From Spirosoma oryzae (GTDB taxonomy: Bacteria; Bacteroidota; Bacteroidia; Cytophagales; Spirosomataceae): a stretch of DNA of 40,619 nucleotides. Position 1 is the stretch's first letter; the number at the start of each line of letters is the position of its first letter. Location: the NCBI RefSeq assembly GCF_003002825.1, contig NZ_PVTE01000038.1:1-40619 (forward strand), written 5' to 3'. The position numbers were made by a program, and so were the translations under genes. Positions 1 through 8,854 of the stretch are shown here, in pieces. The notes under the pieces are model-generated. The model made no database searches and was not told the origin of the DNA. It saw nothing but the letters and a program-made list of their open reading frames with translations.

Positions 1-86
1 GATGACAGCGTCAAGGGTCATAGTGAAGATAGATACAGAATGTCCAAGAACGGAAACTTACGATCAAAGCCCGACTTGTGGGTAAA

Positions 87-121
87 CCTCACCCCTAACG
101 GGGAGGGGTTGGGGGTGGGGT
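87..121. repeat. G/C-run palindromic repeat upstream of the first gene
   Basis: A short block of alternating C-runs and G-runs, including cccctaacgggg, lies just before the first gene. It resembles the C-run/G-run units at the right end of the window (40,390-40,605), so it is probably a dispersed REP-like repeat. Bases 1-86 hold no gene I can support. A gene could leave the window to the left on the minus strand from an ATG at 19-21, but only seven codons are visible. Confidence 0.4.
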
Positions 122-130
122 CCAGCTACT

Positions 131-2167
131 ATGAAAAAACTACTGACTACGCTGCTCGCTGTCGCCAGCCTGACGACGGCGCTGGCGCAGGAGTCGCCGA
201 AGGAGGAAGACTTCTTCAAGATTCAAAAACTGACCGCTCCCGAAGGTACGCTGCTCGAAGTAGGCGGGCTGGTAACGCTGCCGGGCGGTAGTCTGGGCGT
301 AGCCACGCGCCGGGGCGACATCTGGATCGTTGAAAACCCGACGAGCCGCACGCCGTTCTTCCGCAAATTCGCGTCGGGTCTGCACGAAATTCTGGGTCTG
401 GCTTACAAAGACGGGGCGCTTTACTGTGCACAACGCGGTGAGCTGACCAAGATGCAGGACACCAACAACGACGGCAAAGCCGACGTCTTCGAAACCGTAT
501 ACGCCTGGCCACTATCGGGGCACTATCACGAATACAGTTTCGGTCCGAAGATTGCGCCCGATGGTACCTTCTTCGTCACGGGCAACGTAGCCTTCGGCGA
601 CGAGGAATGGTGGCGGGGTGAAAGCCGGGTCCCCTGGCGCGGCTGGACGATGAACATCACGCCTGAAGGCAAGATGCAGCCCTGGGCAACAGGCATGCGC
701 TCGCCATGCGGGCTAGGCATCTTCGACAACGAACTGTTCTACGCCGATAATCAGGGCGACTGGATGGGTTCGGGTGGTATCGTTCACGTCAAGAAAGGCT
801 CCTTCGTCGGTCACCCGGCGGGTCTGCGCTGGACGAGTATGAGCAATTCGCCGGTGAAGCTGTCGCAGGAAGCGTTCTTCGCGAAAATCGACGAACGGCG
901 TCGGCGCGACGATAATGGCCGGGCTATCAAACCCGAAAATATCGCCAATGAAAAGCCGACGCTGCTCTACACGATGAAAGAGCAGTTTCCGGGTACCGAC
1001 GTACAGGTGCCGGCGGTGTGGCTGCCCCACGGTGTGCTGGGCATTTCCAACTCCGAAATCGTAGAGATTCCGCAGGGTGTATTCGGTCCGTTTGCCGGTC
1101 AGTTATTGGTTGGCGATCAGGGCATGAGCAAAATCTCGCGGGTGTTCATGGAGAAGGTAAACGGCGAATACCAGGGTGGAGCCATTGAACTCCGTAACGG
1201 CTTCCGGTCGGGCGTCTTGCGGATGGCCTGGGCCAAAGACGGATCACTATTCGTTGGTGAAACTAACCGGGGCTGGGGCTCTGCCGGCGACGCCAACGAA
1301 GGTCTGCAACGGTTGGTCTGGAACGGGGCTATACCGTTCGAGATTCGCACGGTAAAAGCGATGCCCGACGGATTTGAAGTAGAATTCACAAAGCCCGTCG
1401 ACCGGAAATCTGCCGAAGATCTGGCGTCGTACCGCGTCGAAAGCTTCCTGTATAAGTACCACTCGGTTTACGGTAGCCCAACGGTCAACAAAGAAGCGCT
1501 ACCGCTGAAAGGCGTGAAGGTGTCGGCCGACAACATGAAAGCCCGCATCATCGTAGGTGACATGCGCCGGTACTACATCCATCAGCTGACGCTCGATGGT
1601 GTACGCGGTGCCGAAGGATCGTACTCGCTCGTTCACCCGATTGCCTACTACACGCTGAACAACATTCCCGACGGACAAAAGCTGGCGATGAATGAAGTAA
1701 GCACCCGCAATTCGGCTACAGCGCCCACCTCAGCAGCACCGGCAACAGCTCCTGCAACGGGTAAGAAAGCAACCGCGACGAAGGGTAAGGTAACGACCGG
1801 CGAATCCACGCGGGGAGCGAAGCCGAAGATTCAGGAAGGGCAGGCCGTTTCGATGGCCAAAGCACCAACCTACGACGAGGTGAAAGGCCTGCTCACCCGG
1901 CACACTTGTCTGGCTTGTCACCAGGCTAACAAACGGCAGGTTGGTCCGGCCTACGCGGACGTGGCCAAACGTCGGTACACCAACGACCAGATTGTTGAGC
2001 TGATCTACCATCCCAAGCCCACCAACTGGCCCGACTACGCCACCGAGATGCCACCCATGCCGCAGGTTCCGAAAGCCGACGCGTTGAAGATTGCCGCGTG
2101 GATCAACTCGCTGGCCCCCGCCAGTGGTAGCGGTAGCAGCAGTAACCCTGACGCGCCAAAGCAGTAG
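131..2167 (+). CDS. Secreted beta-propeller (sorbosone/PQQ dehydrogenase-like) protein with C-terminal cytochrome c domain
   Basis: This 678-residue protein starts with a clear Sec signal peptide (MKKLLTTLLAVASLTTALAQ). Residues about 30-400 resemble the NHL/PQQ-type propeller of sorbosone or glucose dehydrogenase-like proteins, with segments such as EVGGLVTLPGGSLGVATRRG and GMRSPCGLG. An Ala/Thr/Lys-rich linker at about 525-565 leads to a cytochrome c domain with one heme site, CLACH at 593-597, and candidate axial methionines at 640 and 643. The likely role is periplasmic oxidation of a sugar or other organic substrate with electron transfer through the fused heme. The substrate cannot be read from the sequence. 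The gene stands alone and ends at a strong terminator. The ATG fits the signal peptide exactly. Confidence 0.8.
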   Translation: MKKLLTTLLAVASLTTALAQESPKEEDFFKIQKLTAPEGTLLEVGGLVTLPGGSLGVATRRGDIWIVENPTSRTPFFRKFASGLHEILGLAYKDGALYCAQRGELTKMQDTNNDGKADVFETVYAWPLSGHYHEYSFGPKIAPDGTFFVTGNVAFGDEEWWRGESRVPWRGWTMNITPEGKMQPWATGMRSPCGLGIFDNELFYADNQGDWMGSGGIVHVKKGSFVGHPAGLRWTSMSNSPVKLSQEAFFAKIDERRRRDDNGRAIKPENIANEKPTLLYTMKEQFPGTDVQVPAVWLPHGVLGISNSEIVEIPQGVFGPFAGQLLVGDQGMSKISRVFMEKVNGEYQGGAIELRNGFRSGVLRMAWAKDGSLFVGETNRGWGSAGDANEGLQRLVWNGAIPFEIRTVKAMPDGFEVEFTKPVDRKSAEDLASYRVESFLYKYHSVYGSPTVNKEALPLKGVKVSADNMKARIIVGDMRRYYIHQLTLDGVRGAEGSYSLVHPIAYYTLNNIPDGQKLAMNEVSTRNSATAPTSAAPATAPATGKKATATKGKVTTGESTRGAKPKIQEGQAVSMAKAPTYDEVKGLLTRHTCLACHQANKRQVGPAYADVAKRRYTNDQIVELIYHPKPTNWPDYATEMPPMPQVPKADALKIAAWINSLAPASGSGSSSNPDAPKQ

Positions 2168-2189
2168 TATCGCTTGCCATAGTTGTACA

Positions 2190-2221
2190 GCCCCCTTCTG
2201 GTGAGAGAAGGGGGCTTTTTT
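2190..2221 (+). terminator. Rho-independent terminator after the propeller/cytochrome gene
   Basis: A perfect 10-bp GC-rich stem (gcccccttct at 2190-2199 with agaagggggc at 2206-2215) and a 6-nt loop are followed directly by a T-run. It lies 23 bases after the stop codon. Confidence 0.9.
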
Positions 2222-2304
2222 ATATACTGTCAGTGACGTGTGAATAGCGTCCATTCCCAAAACACCCTATTTTGCGCTTCCCTCTTGTACTGAACGCTAC
2301 ACCG

Positions 2305-3786
2305 ATGCCGCCCCGCTATAGGCTTGCGATCGACAGGCCATCCCTGATTCAACGATTATACGTATTCCTGTTTATCTTGTTACCGGGTGCGTGCTGGTAT
2401 TGGGGAAACGGCTTGTCCGGCGAGTACTGGTATCTGGTCTGGCTGGCTCCTGTTCCTACGTTGGTAAGCCCAGCTTACACGGACCGAAAGACCAGCTTCC
2501 TGTTCGCGTTTGTCGCCTGTCTGATGGGCCGGCTCAGTTGGTTCGTTTATCTACACACTGTCGTTCCACCAGTGCTGGCCAGCCTACTGACAGGAGCGCT
2601 GGCGTATGCGTTTGCACGAATCGCTGTTTATTCCGGCGTACAGCTCTGTACGAAACGCAACTGGCGCAGTCTCTTCACATACCCAGTACTGATGACGGCT
2701 TTCGAGTATCTGGTGCTGACATGCTCCCCCGATGGGACGGCTACCAGTATGGCCTACACCCAGTCGGATGTACTACCAATCATTCAATCTGCCTCCCTTG
2801 CAGGCACACCGGGCATTACCTTCCTCGTCAGTTTATTTCCGGCCTTATGCGCGTTTGGCTGGCTAGCCTGGCAACAGCGAGCGCGTATTCTTCAGGCAGC
2901 AGGCCTGGCTCTGCTTATCTACGGATCGGTGCTGGGTTACGGCCTGCTCAGGCTCCATGCGCCGATGTCGTCAGCCGCCCTACAGGCAGGTGTGGTTGTC
3001 CTTGACGAAACGAAACACCATACCGACCAGCAGGATAGTCAGCAACAAATGCGCGCGGTGCTGGCTGACTACGGGCGGGCCATTACCACTGTAGCAGCAA
3101 CTGGTGCACAAGTCGTTTTGCTTCCTGAAACCGCATTTCGACTCACCCCCTTAACCGACAGTCTGGTGATGAACTCGTTGCGGCACATGGCGAAACGTGC
3201 CAACACGCGACTTATCGTTGGACTAGCCGACTACAGTCAGCCTGATGCCCACAACACCGCCGTGGTAATCGATGCCAGCGGAAGTCTGTTGACGACCTAC
3301 ACGAAACGCCATTTGGTACGCGGCTTCGAGTCTCAATTCAGTGCGGGTCGGCAAACAGGGCTTTTTCCGATTGACACACTACAGGCAGGCGTCGCTATCT
3401 GTAAAGACCTGGACTTTCCGGGCACCATTCGCGACTATGGGCAAGCCCGTACAGCCGTGCTCTTCGTGCCAGCCAACGACTTCAGAATCGACGATTGGCT
3501 GCACGCCCGGATGGCGATCCTGCGTGGTGTCGAAAACGGATTTTCCGTCGTACGGGCAGCCCGACAGGGGCGGCTGACAATCAGCGATTCACGGGGACGT
3601 GTGTTACGCGAAGCGAAAACAACCATAGGTAACCAATCGCAACTTATCGGTACTGTACCGCTGTCTGCACAAACCACACTGTTTACTCGGGCTGGCAACT
3701 GGTTCGGCCTGCTAAACCTCGTCGTCGCTTTTTTCATAGTCCTACCCTACCGACGACGAACATCTGTGTTGCGCATCACTAACTAG
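2305..3786 (+). CDS. Apolipoprotein N-acyltransferase-like membrane nitrilase
   Basis: This 493-residue protein has several hydrophobic segments in its first 215 residues, then a carbon-nitrogen hydrolase domain and a final hydrophobic segment (FGLLNLVVAFFIVLPY). That is the layout of Lnt, which N-acylates lipoproteins in the inner membrane. The Glu-Lys-Cys triad can be placed: E275 in LLPETAF, K334 in TKRHLV and C366 in AICKDLDFPG. The spacing matches E. coli Lnt (E267, K335, C387). The cysteine context, CKDLDFP, is more like soluble nitrilases than the usual Lnt ICYE, so this may be a paralogue acting on another amide or acyl acceptor. The ATG at 2305 is preferred over an in-frame TTG at 2272, which adds an unlikely leader. 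No partner genes are nearby. Confidence 0.7.
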   Translation: MPPRYRLAIDRPSLIQRLYVFLFILLPGACWYWGNGLSGEYWYLVWLAPVPTLVSPAYTDRKTSFLFAFVACLMGRLSWFVYLHTVVPPVLASLLTGALAYAFARIAVYSGVQLCTKRNWRSLFTYPVLMTAFEYLVLTCSPDGTATSMAYTQSDVLPIIQSASLAGTPGITFLVSLFPALCAFGWLAWQQRARILQAAGLALLIYGSVLGYGLLRLHAPMSSAALQAGVVVLDETKHHTDQQDSQQQMRAVLADYGRAITTVAATGAQVVLLPETAFRLTPLTDSLVMNSLRHMAKRANTRLIVGLADYSQPDAHNTAVVIDASGSLLTTYTKRHLVRGFESQFSAGRQTGLFPIDTLQAGVAICKDLDFPGTIRDYGQARTAVLFVPANDFRIDDWLHARMAILRGVENGFSVVRAARQGRLTISDSRGRVLREAKTTIGNQSQLIGTVPLSAQTTLFTRAGNWFGLLNLVVAFFIVLPYRRRTSVLRITN

Positions 3787-3890
3787 TCTTTTTCGGCAGT
3801 GCGACACTTTGTCATCACCCCTCTCCCATTTTGGGCGGTCCGCCGTCGCGGGAGGGGCCGGGACGGACGGCCGCTACCAGTGAGGATAAA
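3787..3890. other. Convergent gap with GC-rich palindromic sequence
   Basis: This gap separates the convergent nitrilase and glycosidase genes. It contains a C-run/G-run block (cacccctctccc, then gggaggggccgggacgg) and the small palindrome cggtccgccg. It looks like a degenerate copy of the G/C-run repeats at both ends of the window. No T-run terminator or gene is visible. Confidence 0.3.
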
Positions 3891-6239
3891 TTACTTCAAC
3901 GTCAGCACATTCCGTTTGTAGGTGGCTGTCCGGGCGTCGTTGATGACGCCTTTCCAGTTCAGGCCGTAGCCGAAATCGTAGGTGTGGCCGTCGGCGTCGA
4001 CGTAACACTGCATATCGCGGGGAACGTCTTCCGCCTGTTGCTCGACCGTGCGCATGTTGGCGGGCATTTGCAAAGGCAGGAGCGCTGACGGTTCGTGCGT
4101 CCCCGATACGATGTCGAGCAGGGCCTGATCCTGAATACCGAAGTTGGCCAGAATCGCATTAGTCGACGGCTCCAGCTCGGCAAATACCATCGGGTTGTTG
4201 AGTCGCACCGACACAACGACGGGCTTACCGTTCATCTTCGCATAAGTATCCGTCACCATCGTCAGATCGGTTGCGTTGATTGTTTTGGTCGATTTGCCGT
4301 TATAGCTGCGGTTGGTAAAATTCTCCAGTGGGTCGCCCCCGCCGATACTTGGATTACGCGCTCCCTGCGCCGTGTACGGCCGGTATTGCAGGCTGATCGG
4401 TACGTAGCCTGTCTTGCCATCTTTGGCCGTTTCCTTATCGTACCCCCCACCCGACTCCGGGCTCTCGATCACGACAAGCGCGAAGTCCGCTTCGGCAGGT
4501 TTGTCAGTCAGCGTGTAGTACTTCTTGAGTACCTCTACGTTGATGGGATAGTTGTTGCTTTCGGGCGTCGGTATACCGAGAAAGTTACGGCCCGCCGGAA
4601 TAAACCGCTTCGGCACGTACACTTTTTTACCCTTACTTACCGGCAACGCATTCCGCTTGTTTTTCAGCAGCACCACCGACTGCAACTGCGCCTGATAGCC
4701 CGCGTTCATGTAGTCGGGCTTACCAACCGTTTGTTTGGTCTGTTCCGGGTTCAGATACGGATTTTCGAACAGGCCCACGCGCAGGCTATTTTGCAGCAGC
4801 CGCACCGCCGACAACTCGAATCGAGCCCGCATTGCGGTTTCGCCATGCGCCTTCACGCCCAGTTGGTACGCGCCCATCACTGGCCCCGCATCGTTGTTAC
4901 CACCATATTGATCGACACCCGCCATCAGGGCTTTGTAGTGCCGTTCGGCCAGCGACAGCTTCTCGACACCCCACGATTTACCGGTCAAAAAGACATCGAC
5001 AGCCGTTTCATCAGCCGTGATGAGCCAGTCGGTGCAAACTACACCGTCGTACCTGTATTTCTGCCGGAGCAAATCGCCGACGATGTATTTGTTGTAGCTG
5101 TTACCGACGTTTTCACCATATTTCTTGTCTTGCCCAAACGAGATCGTGTAATAGGGCATGACAGCCGCCGACGTACTGGTTTTACCGTTCAGCTTGAACG
5201 CGCCATCGATAAATGGCATGAGGTGCGTACTGAAATTATTACCGGGATAAACCGCGTATTTACCGTAACCATAGTGCGCATCGCGACCGCCTTCGCCCGA
5301 GCCACCACCCGGCCAGTGCTTCACCATCGCGTTGACGCTCGTGTACCCCCAGCCGTTGTTTATTTCCTGCTTACCCGTCGACGTCTGAAAGCCATCGATA
5401 TACGCACGGGCCAGATCGGTCGTCAGTTTAGGATCTTCGCCAAATGTACCGCTAACCCGGTTCCAGCGCGGATCGGTTGCCAGATCGACCTGTGGCGACA
5501 GGGTTGTGGCAATACCCAGCGCCCGGTATTCGGCGGCAGCCACCTGCCCGAACTGCCGTACCAGTTCAGGGTTGAACGTGGCCGCCATACCCAGCGAACC
5601 CGGCCACATCGAGATGGTACCGCCAGCACCGGCGTTGAACTCGGCATCGGCACGGGTACCATGACGCGGGTCAGAACTGCTGTTGATCGGAATGCCCAGC
5701 CCGATTCCTTCGACCAGTGCCTGTGCATTGTTGTTCCAGTTGGCAGCTGCTTCCGGACTTTGCACCGACGTAATCAGCACGTGCCGCAGGTTATCATTGG
5801 TCAGAAACGCCTTTTGCTGATCCGACAGATCACTGACATTGGCCCCGCTCTGCGCAAACACTTTTCCACCGTACGTACCCGCGAAAGGCCCGGCCGGTGC
5901 CGCTGGAATAGGCTGGTGTTTACTATACAGCATCAGCCCCGCAATCTGCTCGACGGTCATGCGACTAGCCAGGTCTTTCGCCCGATCCAGCGCAGGTAAT
6001 CGCCAGTCTTCGTAGGGGTCGAGTCGTCCGTTTTTGTTGAGGTCTTTGAACGCCAGCCCGTCGACGGTGAGCAGTTTGACGCCGGAAGCGGTCGAGTAAC
6101 CAAGCGTTTGTCCACCGGGATTCGTCACACGAACAATCGTACCAGTTGTTTGGGACGTCCATTGCTGGGGCGTCTGCGCCTGCGCATCGGGCTTTGCCAG
6201 CAACAGACTCAGAACGAATGGGTAAGCAAGTAATTTCAT
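3891..6239 (-). CDS. Secreted glycoside hydrolase family 3 (beta-glucosidase-like)
   Basis: This 782-residue protein has a signal peptide (MKLLAYPFVLSLLLAKPDAQ) and a full GH3 layout: an N-terminal TIM-barrel, then an alpha/beta sandwich with VVLLKNKRNALPVSKGKKV and a C-terminal region. The catalytic nucleophile is most likely D404 in VVCTDWLI, matching the GH3 SDW-type motif. Substrate-binding segments such as KHWPGGGSGEGGRD are present. It probably releases terminal sugars from plant or microbial glycans in the periplasm; the exact sugar is unknown. The open frame extends 24 codons upstream to 6311, but that leader runs into the hairpin at 6289-6331 and would hide the signal peptide, so the start at 6239 is used. 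No SusC/SusD genes are nearby. Confidence 0.9.
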   Translation of the reverse strand: MKLLAYPFVLSLLLAKPDAQAQTPQQWTSQTTGTIVRVTNPGGQTLGYSTASGVKLLTVDGLAFKDLNKNGRLDPYEDWRLPALDRAKDLASRMTVEQIAGLMLYSKHQPIPAAPAGPFAGTYGGKVFAQSGANVSDLSDQQKAFLTNDNLRHVLITSVQSPEAAANWNNNAQALVEGIGLGIPINSSSDPRHGTRADAEFNAGAGGTISMWPGSLGMAATFNPELVRQFGQVAAAEYRALGIATTLSPQVDLATDPRWNRVSGTFGEDPKLTTDLARAYIDGFQTSTGKQEINNGWGYTSVNAMVKHWPGGGSGEGGRDAHYGYGKYAVYPGNNFSTHLMPFIDGAFKLNGKTSTSAAVMPYYTISFGQDKKYGENVGNSYNKYIVGDLLRQKYRYDGVVCTDWLITADETAVDVFLTGKSWGVEKLSLAERHYKALMAGVDQYGGNNDAGPVMGAYQLGVKAHGETAMRARFELSAVRLLQNSLRVGLFENPYLNPEQTKQTVGKPDYMNAGYQAQLQSVVLLKNKRNALPVSKGKKVYVPKRFIPAGRNFLGIPTPESNNYPINVEVLKKYYTLTDKPAEADFALVVIESPESGGGYDKETAKDGKTGYVPISLQYRPYTAQGARNPSIGGGDPLENFTNRSYNGKSTKTINATDLTMVTDTYAKMNGKPVVVSVRLNNPMVFAELEPSTNAILANFGIQDQALLDIVSGTHEPSALLPLQMPANMRTVEQQAEDVPRDMQCYVDADGHTYDFGYGLNWKGVINDARTATYKRNVLTLK

Positions 6240-6288
6240 ACAGGCGACAGGGTTATATCGGCAAGTCTTTAGGTTTCCCAGTAAATGT

Positions 6289-6331
6289 AAAGCCGCGCTA
6301 CCACAACTCAATGTCGTGATAGCGCGGCTTT
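6289..6331 (-). terminator. Hairpin between egtD and the GH3 gene
   Basis: A perfect 12-bp stem, aaagccgcgcta at 6289-6300 with tagcgcggcttt at 6320-6331, encloses a 19-nt loop. Read on the minus strand it follows egtD by about 150 bases and ends in a short TTT, so it may terminate the egtBD transcript. It also lies in the leader of the GH3 gene, so a role there is possible. The missing long T-run lowers confidence. Confidence 0.5.
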
Positions 6332-6360
6332 ATGTATTTTGTACATACTGTATGATCTGT

Positions 6361-6475
6361 TGTAGCTTGGACAGGTCCAGGCTACTCATACTAGCAGGCA
6401 CAGCAACGGCCAATACAGCTCCCGCCTACATAAATTAGCCTGACGGCTCCAGACGTGGACGTCTGGGCTACAATA
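6361..6475. repeat. Paired short palindromes related to the 56-bp inverted repeat
   Basis: Two palindromes flank about 60 bases. The left is gtagcttggac/gtccaggctac with one mismatch. The right contains ccagacgt-gg-acgtctgg. The words gcctgacggc, acgtggac and ggctaca also occur in the perfect inverted repeat at 13,128-13,283, so this looks like a shorter or diverged member of the same family. It lies just downstream of egtD. Confidence 0.6.
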
Positions 6476-6477
6476 GT

Positions 6478-7524
6478 CTACACTTTCTCGAAGACGACGT
6501 CGGTGAAGTAGCCTTTACAGTCGGTGAATGACTTCACGACCCGGAAGCCGGTTTGCTGCGCCAGCTGCTCGATCTGGGCGGGGGTGAATTTGCGCGAAAT
6601 CTCGGTATGGATAATTTCACCGTAGGCAAACGGCACCGTCATGTCCAGCGTATCGATACGTACAGTCTGGGCCTTTTGACTTACCAGATAGCTACGCGCT
6701 TCGCCAGTTTCGGGGTTGTACGTTTCGTAATGATCGAACGCGGCCAGATCGAAGTTGGCGTCGAGATCACGGTTCAGCCGACGGAGCAGATTCAGGTTAA
6801 AGGCCCGTGTCAGACCCTGCCGATCGTTGTAGGCTGCGTGAATAACAGCGGGGTGTTTTTGCAGGTCAATACCTGTCAGGACCAAATCGCCGGGGCGGAG
6901 CCGGTCGTGCAGCTGCCGGTAAAAATCGACGGCTTCGTCAGGCGTAAAATTGCCGATGTTTGACCCAAGAAACAGCACTACCCGCCGGGAGTCAGATTCT
7001 TCCGACAATTGCGCTAAGGCGTTGAAATAATCGTCGTGCCGGGCGTTGAGTCGCAGGGAGGGCCACGACCGACGAACATCGGCCACCAAGCCATTGAGCG
7101 CATCGACCGAAATATCGACCGGTGCGTAGGCAAAGTCGGCCTGCTCTTCCACAAAGTGACTTAACAGCAGCTTTGTTTTCAGGCCGTCGCCCGCGCCCAG
7201 CTCGACCAGATCGAACGAGCGGTCGCCTACGGCAAATAGATCCAGCAAATCAGCCTTATAGCTGTCCAGAATTTCGTACTCCGAGCGCGTCAGGTAGTAT
7301 TCCGGCGCATGCATGATGTCCTGAAAAATACGGCTCCCTTCCGCGTCGTAGAAGAACCGCGACGACAAGCGTTTGGGTGTCTGTTGCAACCCAGTCCGCA
7401 CTTCTTCGATCAGCGCCGGATCAATGGTTTGTTCTATCGTAGATTGGTCGTCCTGCGAATCAATCAACCCGTCGAGTACTGCGGGTTCCGCTACTTCACC
7501 AATCGTATTCCCGTATATTGCCAT
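6478..7524 (-). CDS. egtD: L-histidine N-alpha-methyltransferase (ergothioneine synthesis)
   Basis: This 348-residue protein matches the EgtD family, which uses three S-adenosylmethionine molecules to trimethylate histidine to hercynine. Seen: the family N-terminal signature (SSRFFYDAEGSRIFQDIMHA at 54-73, then YYLTRSEYEIL), the SAM-binding motif ELGAGDG at 108-114, and FLGSNIGNF further on. The length is close to mycobacterial EgtD (about 320). The ATG at 7524 is chosen because it starts right before recognisable sequence. The open frame runs on to 7743, but that part only shadows egtB. The gene overlaps the 3-prime end of egtB by 34 bases, so the two are probably translationally coupled and act in sequence. 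Confidence 0.92.
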   Translation of the reverse strand: MAIYGNTIGEVAEPAVLDGLIDSQDDQSTIEQTIDPALIEEVRTGLQQTPKRLSSRFFYDAEGSRIFQDIMHAPEYYLTRSEYEILDSYKADLLDLFAVGDRSFDLVELGAGDGLKTKLLLSHFVEEQADFAYAPVDISVDALNGLVADVRRSWPSLRLNARHDDYFNALAQLSEESDSRRVVLFLGSNIGNFTPDEAVDFYRQLHDRLRPGDLVLTGIDLQKHPAVIHAAYNDRQGLTRAFNLNLLRRLNRDLDANFDLAAFDHYETYNPETGEARSYLVSQKAQTVRIDTLDMTVPFAYGEIIHTEISRKFTPAQIEQLAQQTGFRVVKSFTDCKGYFTDVVFEKV

Positions 7525-8651
7525 TGTGTGCTCGGATGAAAAAAGTTGCGATATGTCGAGCGGGCATGGCCGTCGGGGGTAGCGATCGACGCCCCCCGCA
7601 ACACGATTTGCCCGCTCATGAATTTGCCATTGTACTCGCCGACCGCGCCTTCGGCGGTAGCGAAACCCGGATAGGGTAGATACGCCGAGTTTGTCCATTC
7701 CCAGCGACTCCCCCAGTTGATTTGACTGGCCATGGCTTCCCATTCAAACTCGGTTGGAAGCCGCTGTCCTTTCCAGCGCGCGTAGGCATCGGCTTCGTAC
7801 TGACTGACATGACATACAGCCGCGTCGGGATCAACCGGTTGAAGTCCATTGAAGGTGTAGGCATGCCAGACATCATCGATGCTGTGCCAGTACAGCGGGG
7901 CTTTGGCACCGGTGCGTTTCACCCAGGCCCAGCCATCGGAAAGCCAATACTTAAAGTGTTGGTAGCCACCGGCCTGTATAAAATCGAGATACTCGCCGTT
8001 CGTTACCAATGTCCCCGACAGCGTGGTGTCATTCAGGTATACCTTGTGCAGACCTAGCTCGTTGTCGAAACAGAAATCAGTCCCCTTATGACCGATGGTG
8101 TACACGCCCTCACGGATCGACACATCCGGTCCGTTTACCAGCCGTGGATTTTCCTGCACCGGCATGTCGATGGCAGGCAGCAGTGGGTTATGGCCCAGAA
8201 TGTATTTGATGTCGGTGATCAGCAATTCCTGGTGCTGCTGCTCGTGGTTAAAGCCTAGTTCAAGCAGACAAATCAACTCAGGCGTCGGGTCGGCGGCATC
8301 GAGGAAGCGGCTCATATGCTCATCGACATAGGCCCGGTACGCATAAATCTGTGAAACGGTAGGTCGGCTCAGGTTACCCCGATCGGTTCTCAGCACCCGT
8401 TTTCCGACGGTTTCGTAATAGCTATTGAAGACGAAGCTAAAATCATCGTGAAACACGCGATAGCCCGGCGCATGGGGTACCAGTACGAACGTTTCCCAGA
8501 ACCAGGTAATGTGCCCTAAATGCCATTTCGGTGGACTAACGTCAGCCATCGGCTGCACCACGTAGTCTTCGGTTTCCAGCCCCCGACAGATAGCTTCGGA
8601 ATAGTGTCTGACGCGCAGGTATTGCTGCGTAAGCGTATGTTCAGCAATCAT
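7491..8651 (-). CDS. egtB: Hercynine oxygenase EgtB-like (sulfoxide synthase)
   Basis: This 386-residue non-heme iron enzyme joins hercynine to a cysteine-containing thiol using oxygen, the central step of ergothioneine synthesis. Seen: an N-terminal DinB-like helical domain with PKWHLGHITWFWET, the iron-binding motif HEQQHQE at 136-142, and a C-terminal formylglycine-generating-enzyme-like domain with RLPTEFEWEAM and VLRGAS. The likely iron ligands are one His of the WHLGH segment plus H136 and H140. No egtA, egtC or egtE is in this window. That would fit a cysteine-using enzyme that bypasses gamma-glutamylcysteine, but those genes could lie elsewhere. The ATG sits directly before the conserved N terminus. 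The next gene downstream is egtD. Confidence 0.92.
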   Translation of the reverse strand: MIAEHTLTQQYLRVRHYSEAICRGLETEDYVVQPMADVSPPKWHLGHITWFWETFVLVPHAPGYRVFHDDFSFVFNSYYETVGKRVLRTDRGNLSRPTVSQIYAYRAYVDEHMSRFLDAADPTPELICLLELGFNHEQQHQELLITDIKYILGHNPLLPAIDMPVQENPRLVNGPDVSIREGVYTIGHKGTDFCFDNELGLHKVYLNDTTLSGTLVTNGEYLDFIQAGGYQHFKYWLSDGWAWVKRTGAKAPLYWHSIDDVWHAYTFNGLQPVDPDAAVCHVSQYEADAYARWKGQRLPTEFEWEAMASQINWGSRWEWTNSAYLPYPGFATAEGAVGEYNGKFMSGQIVLRGASIATPDGHARSTYRNFFHPSTQWQYTGIRLVK

Positions 8652-8740
8652 ACCCCGTTAACTGACTATAGTAGGTGGGTGTTTGCTGTCGTTACAATTA
8701 TTTATGTGGATAACCGGTATCTGTATACGTCAGCACGGGT

Positions 8741-8853
8741 TACGGTATTCGGTTTACCGTTTTCGGTACTCCTTATTCCGGCCTTTTCCTCGACCATAGC
8801 TCCGTCGAATAGTGCCCCCGTTGCTCACCACAAACCGTAAACCGCATACCGTA
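8741..8853. repeat. Intergenic inverted repeat, ACGGTTT family
   Basis: The left arm (8741-8763, tacggtattcggtttaccg and on) pairs with the right arm (8831-8853, with caaaccgtaaaccgcatacc) at about 21 of 23 positions. The arms are separated by about 67 bases. The same words recur at 15,627-15,729 and 21,033-21,156. The right arm ends one base before the stop codon of the REC-flavoprotein gene. Confidence 0.75.
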
Positions 8854-8854
8854 C

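Noticed and set aside
40..291. A short plus-strand frame at the left edge
   Set aside because: It overlaps the signal-peptide start of the propeller/cytochrome gene in another frame and has no features.
4095..5999. A 634-codon plus-strand open frame inside the GH3 gene
   Set aside because: It is antisense to a clear GH3 enzyme, shows no domain or signal peptide and has the arginine/histidine-rich make-up of a shadow frame in GC-rich DNA.
8520..8840. A 106-codon plus-strand frame across the egtB start and the repeat
   Set aside because: Half is antisense to egtB and the rest is repeat sequence.
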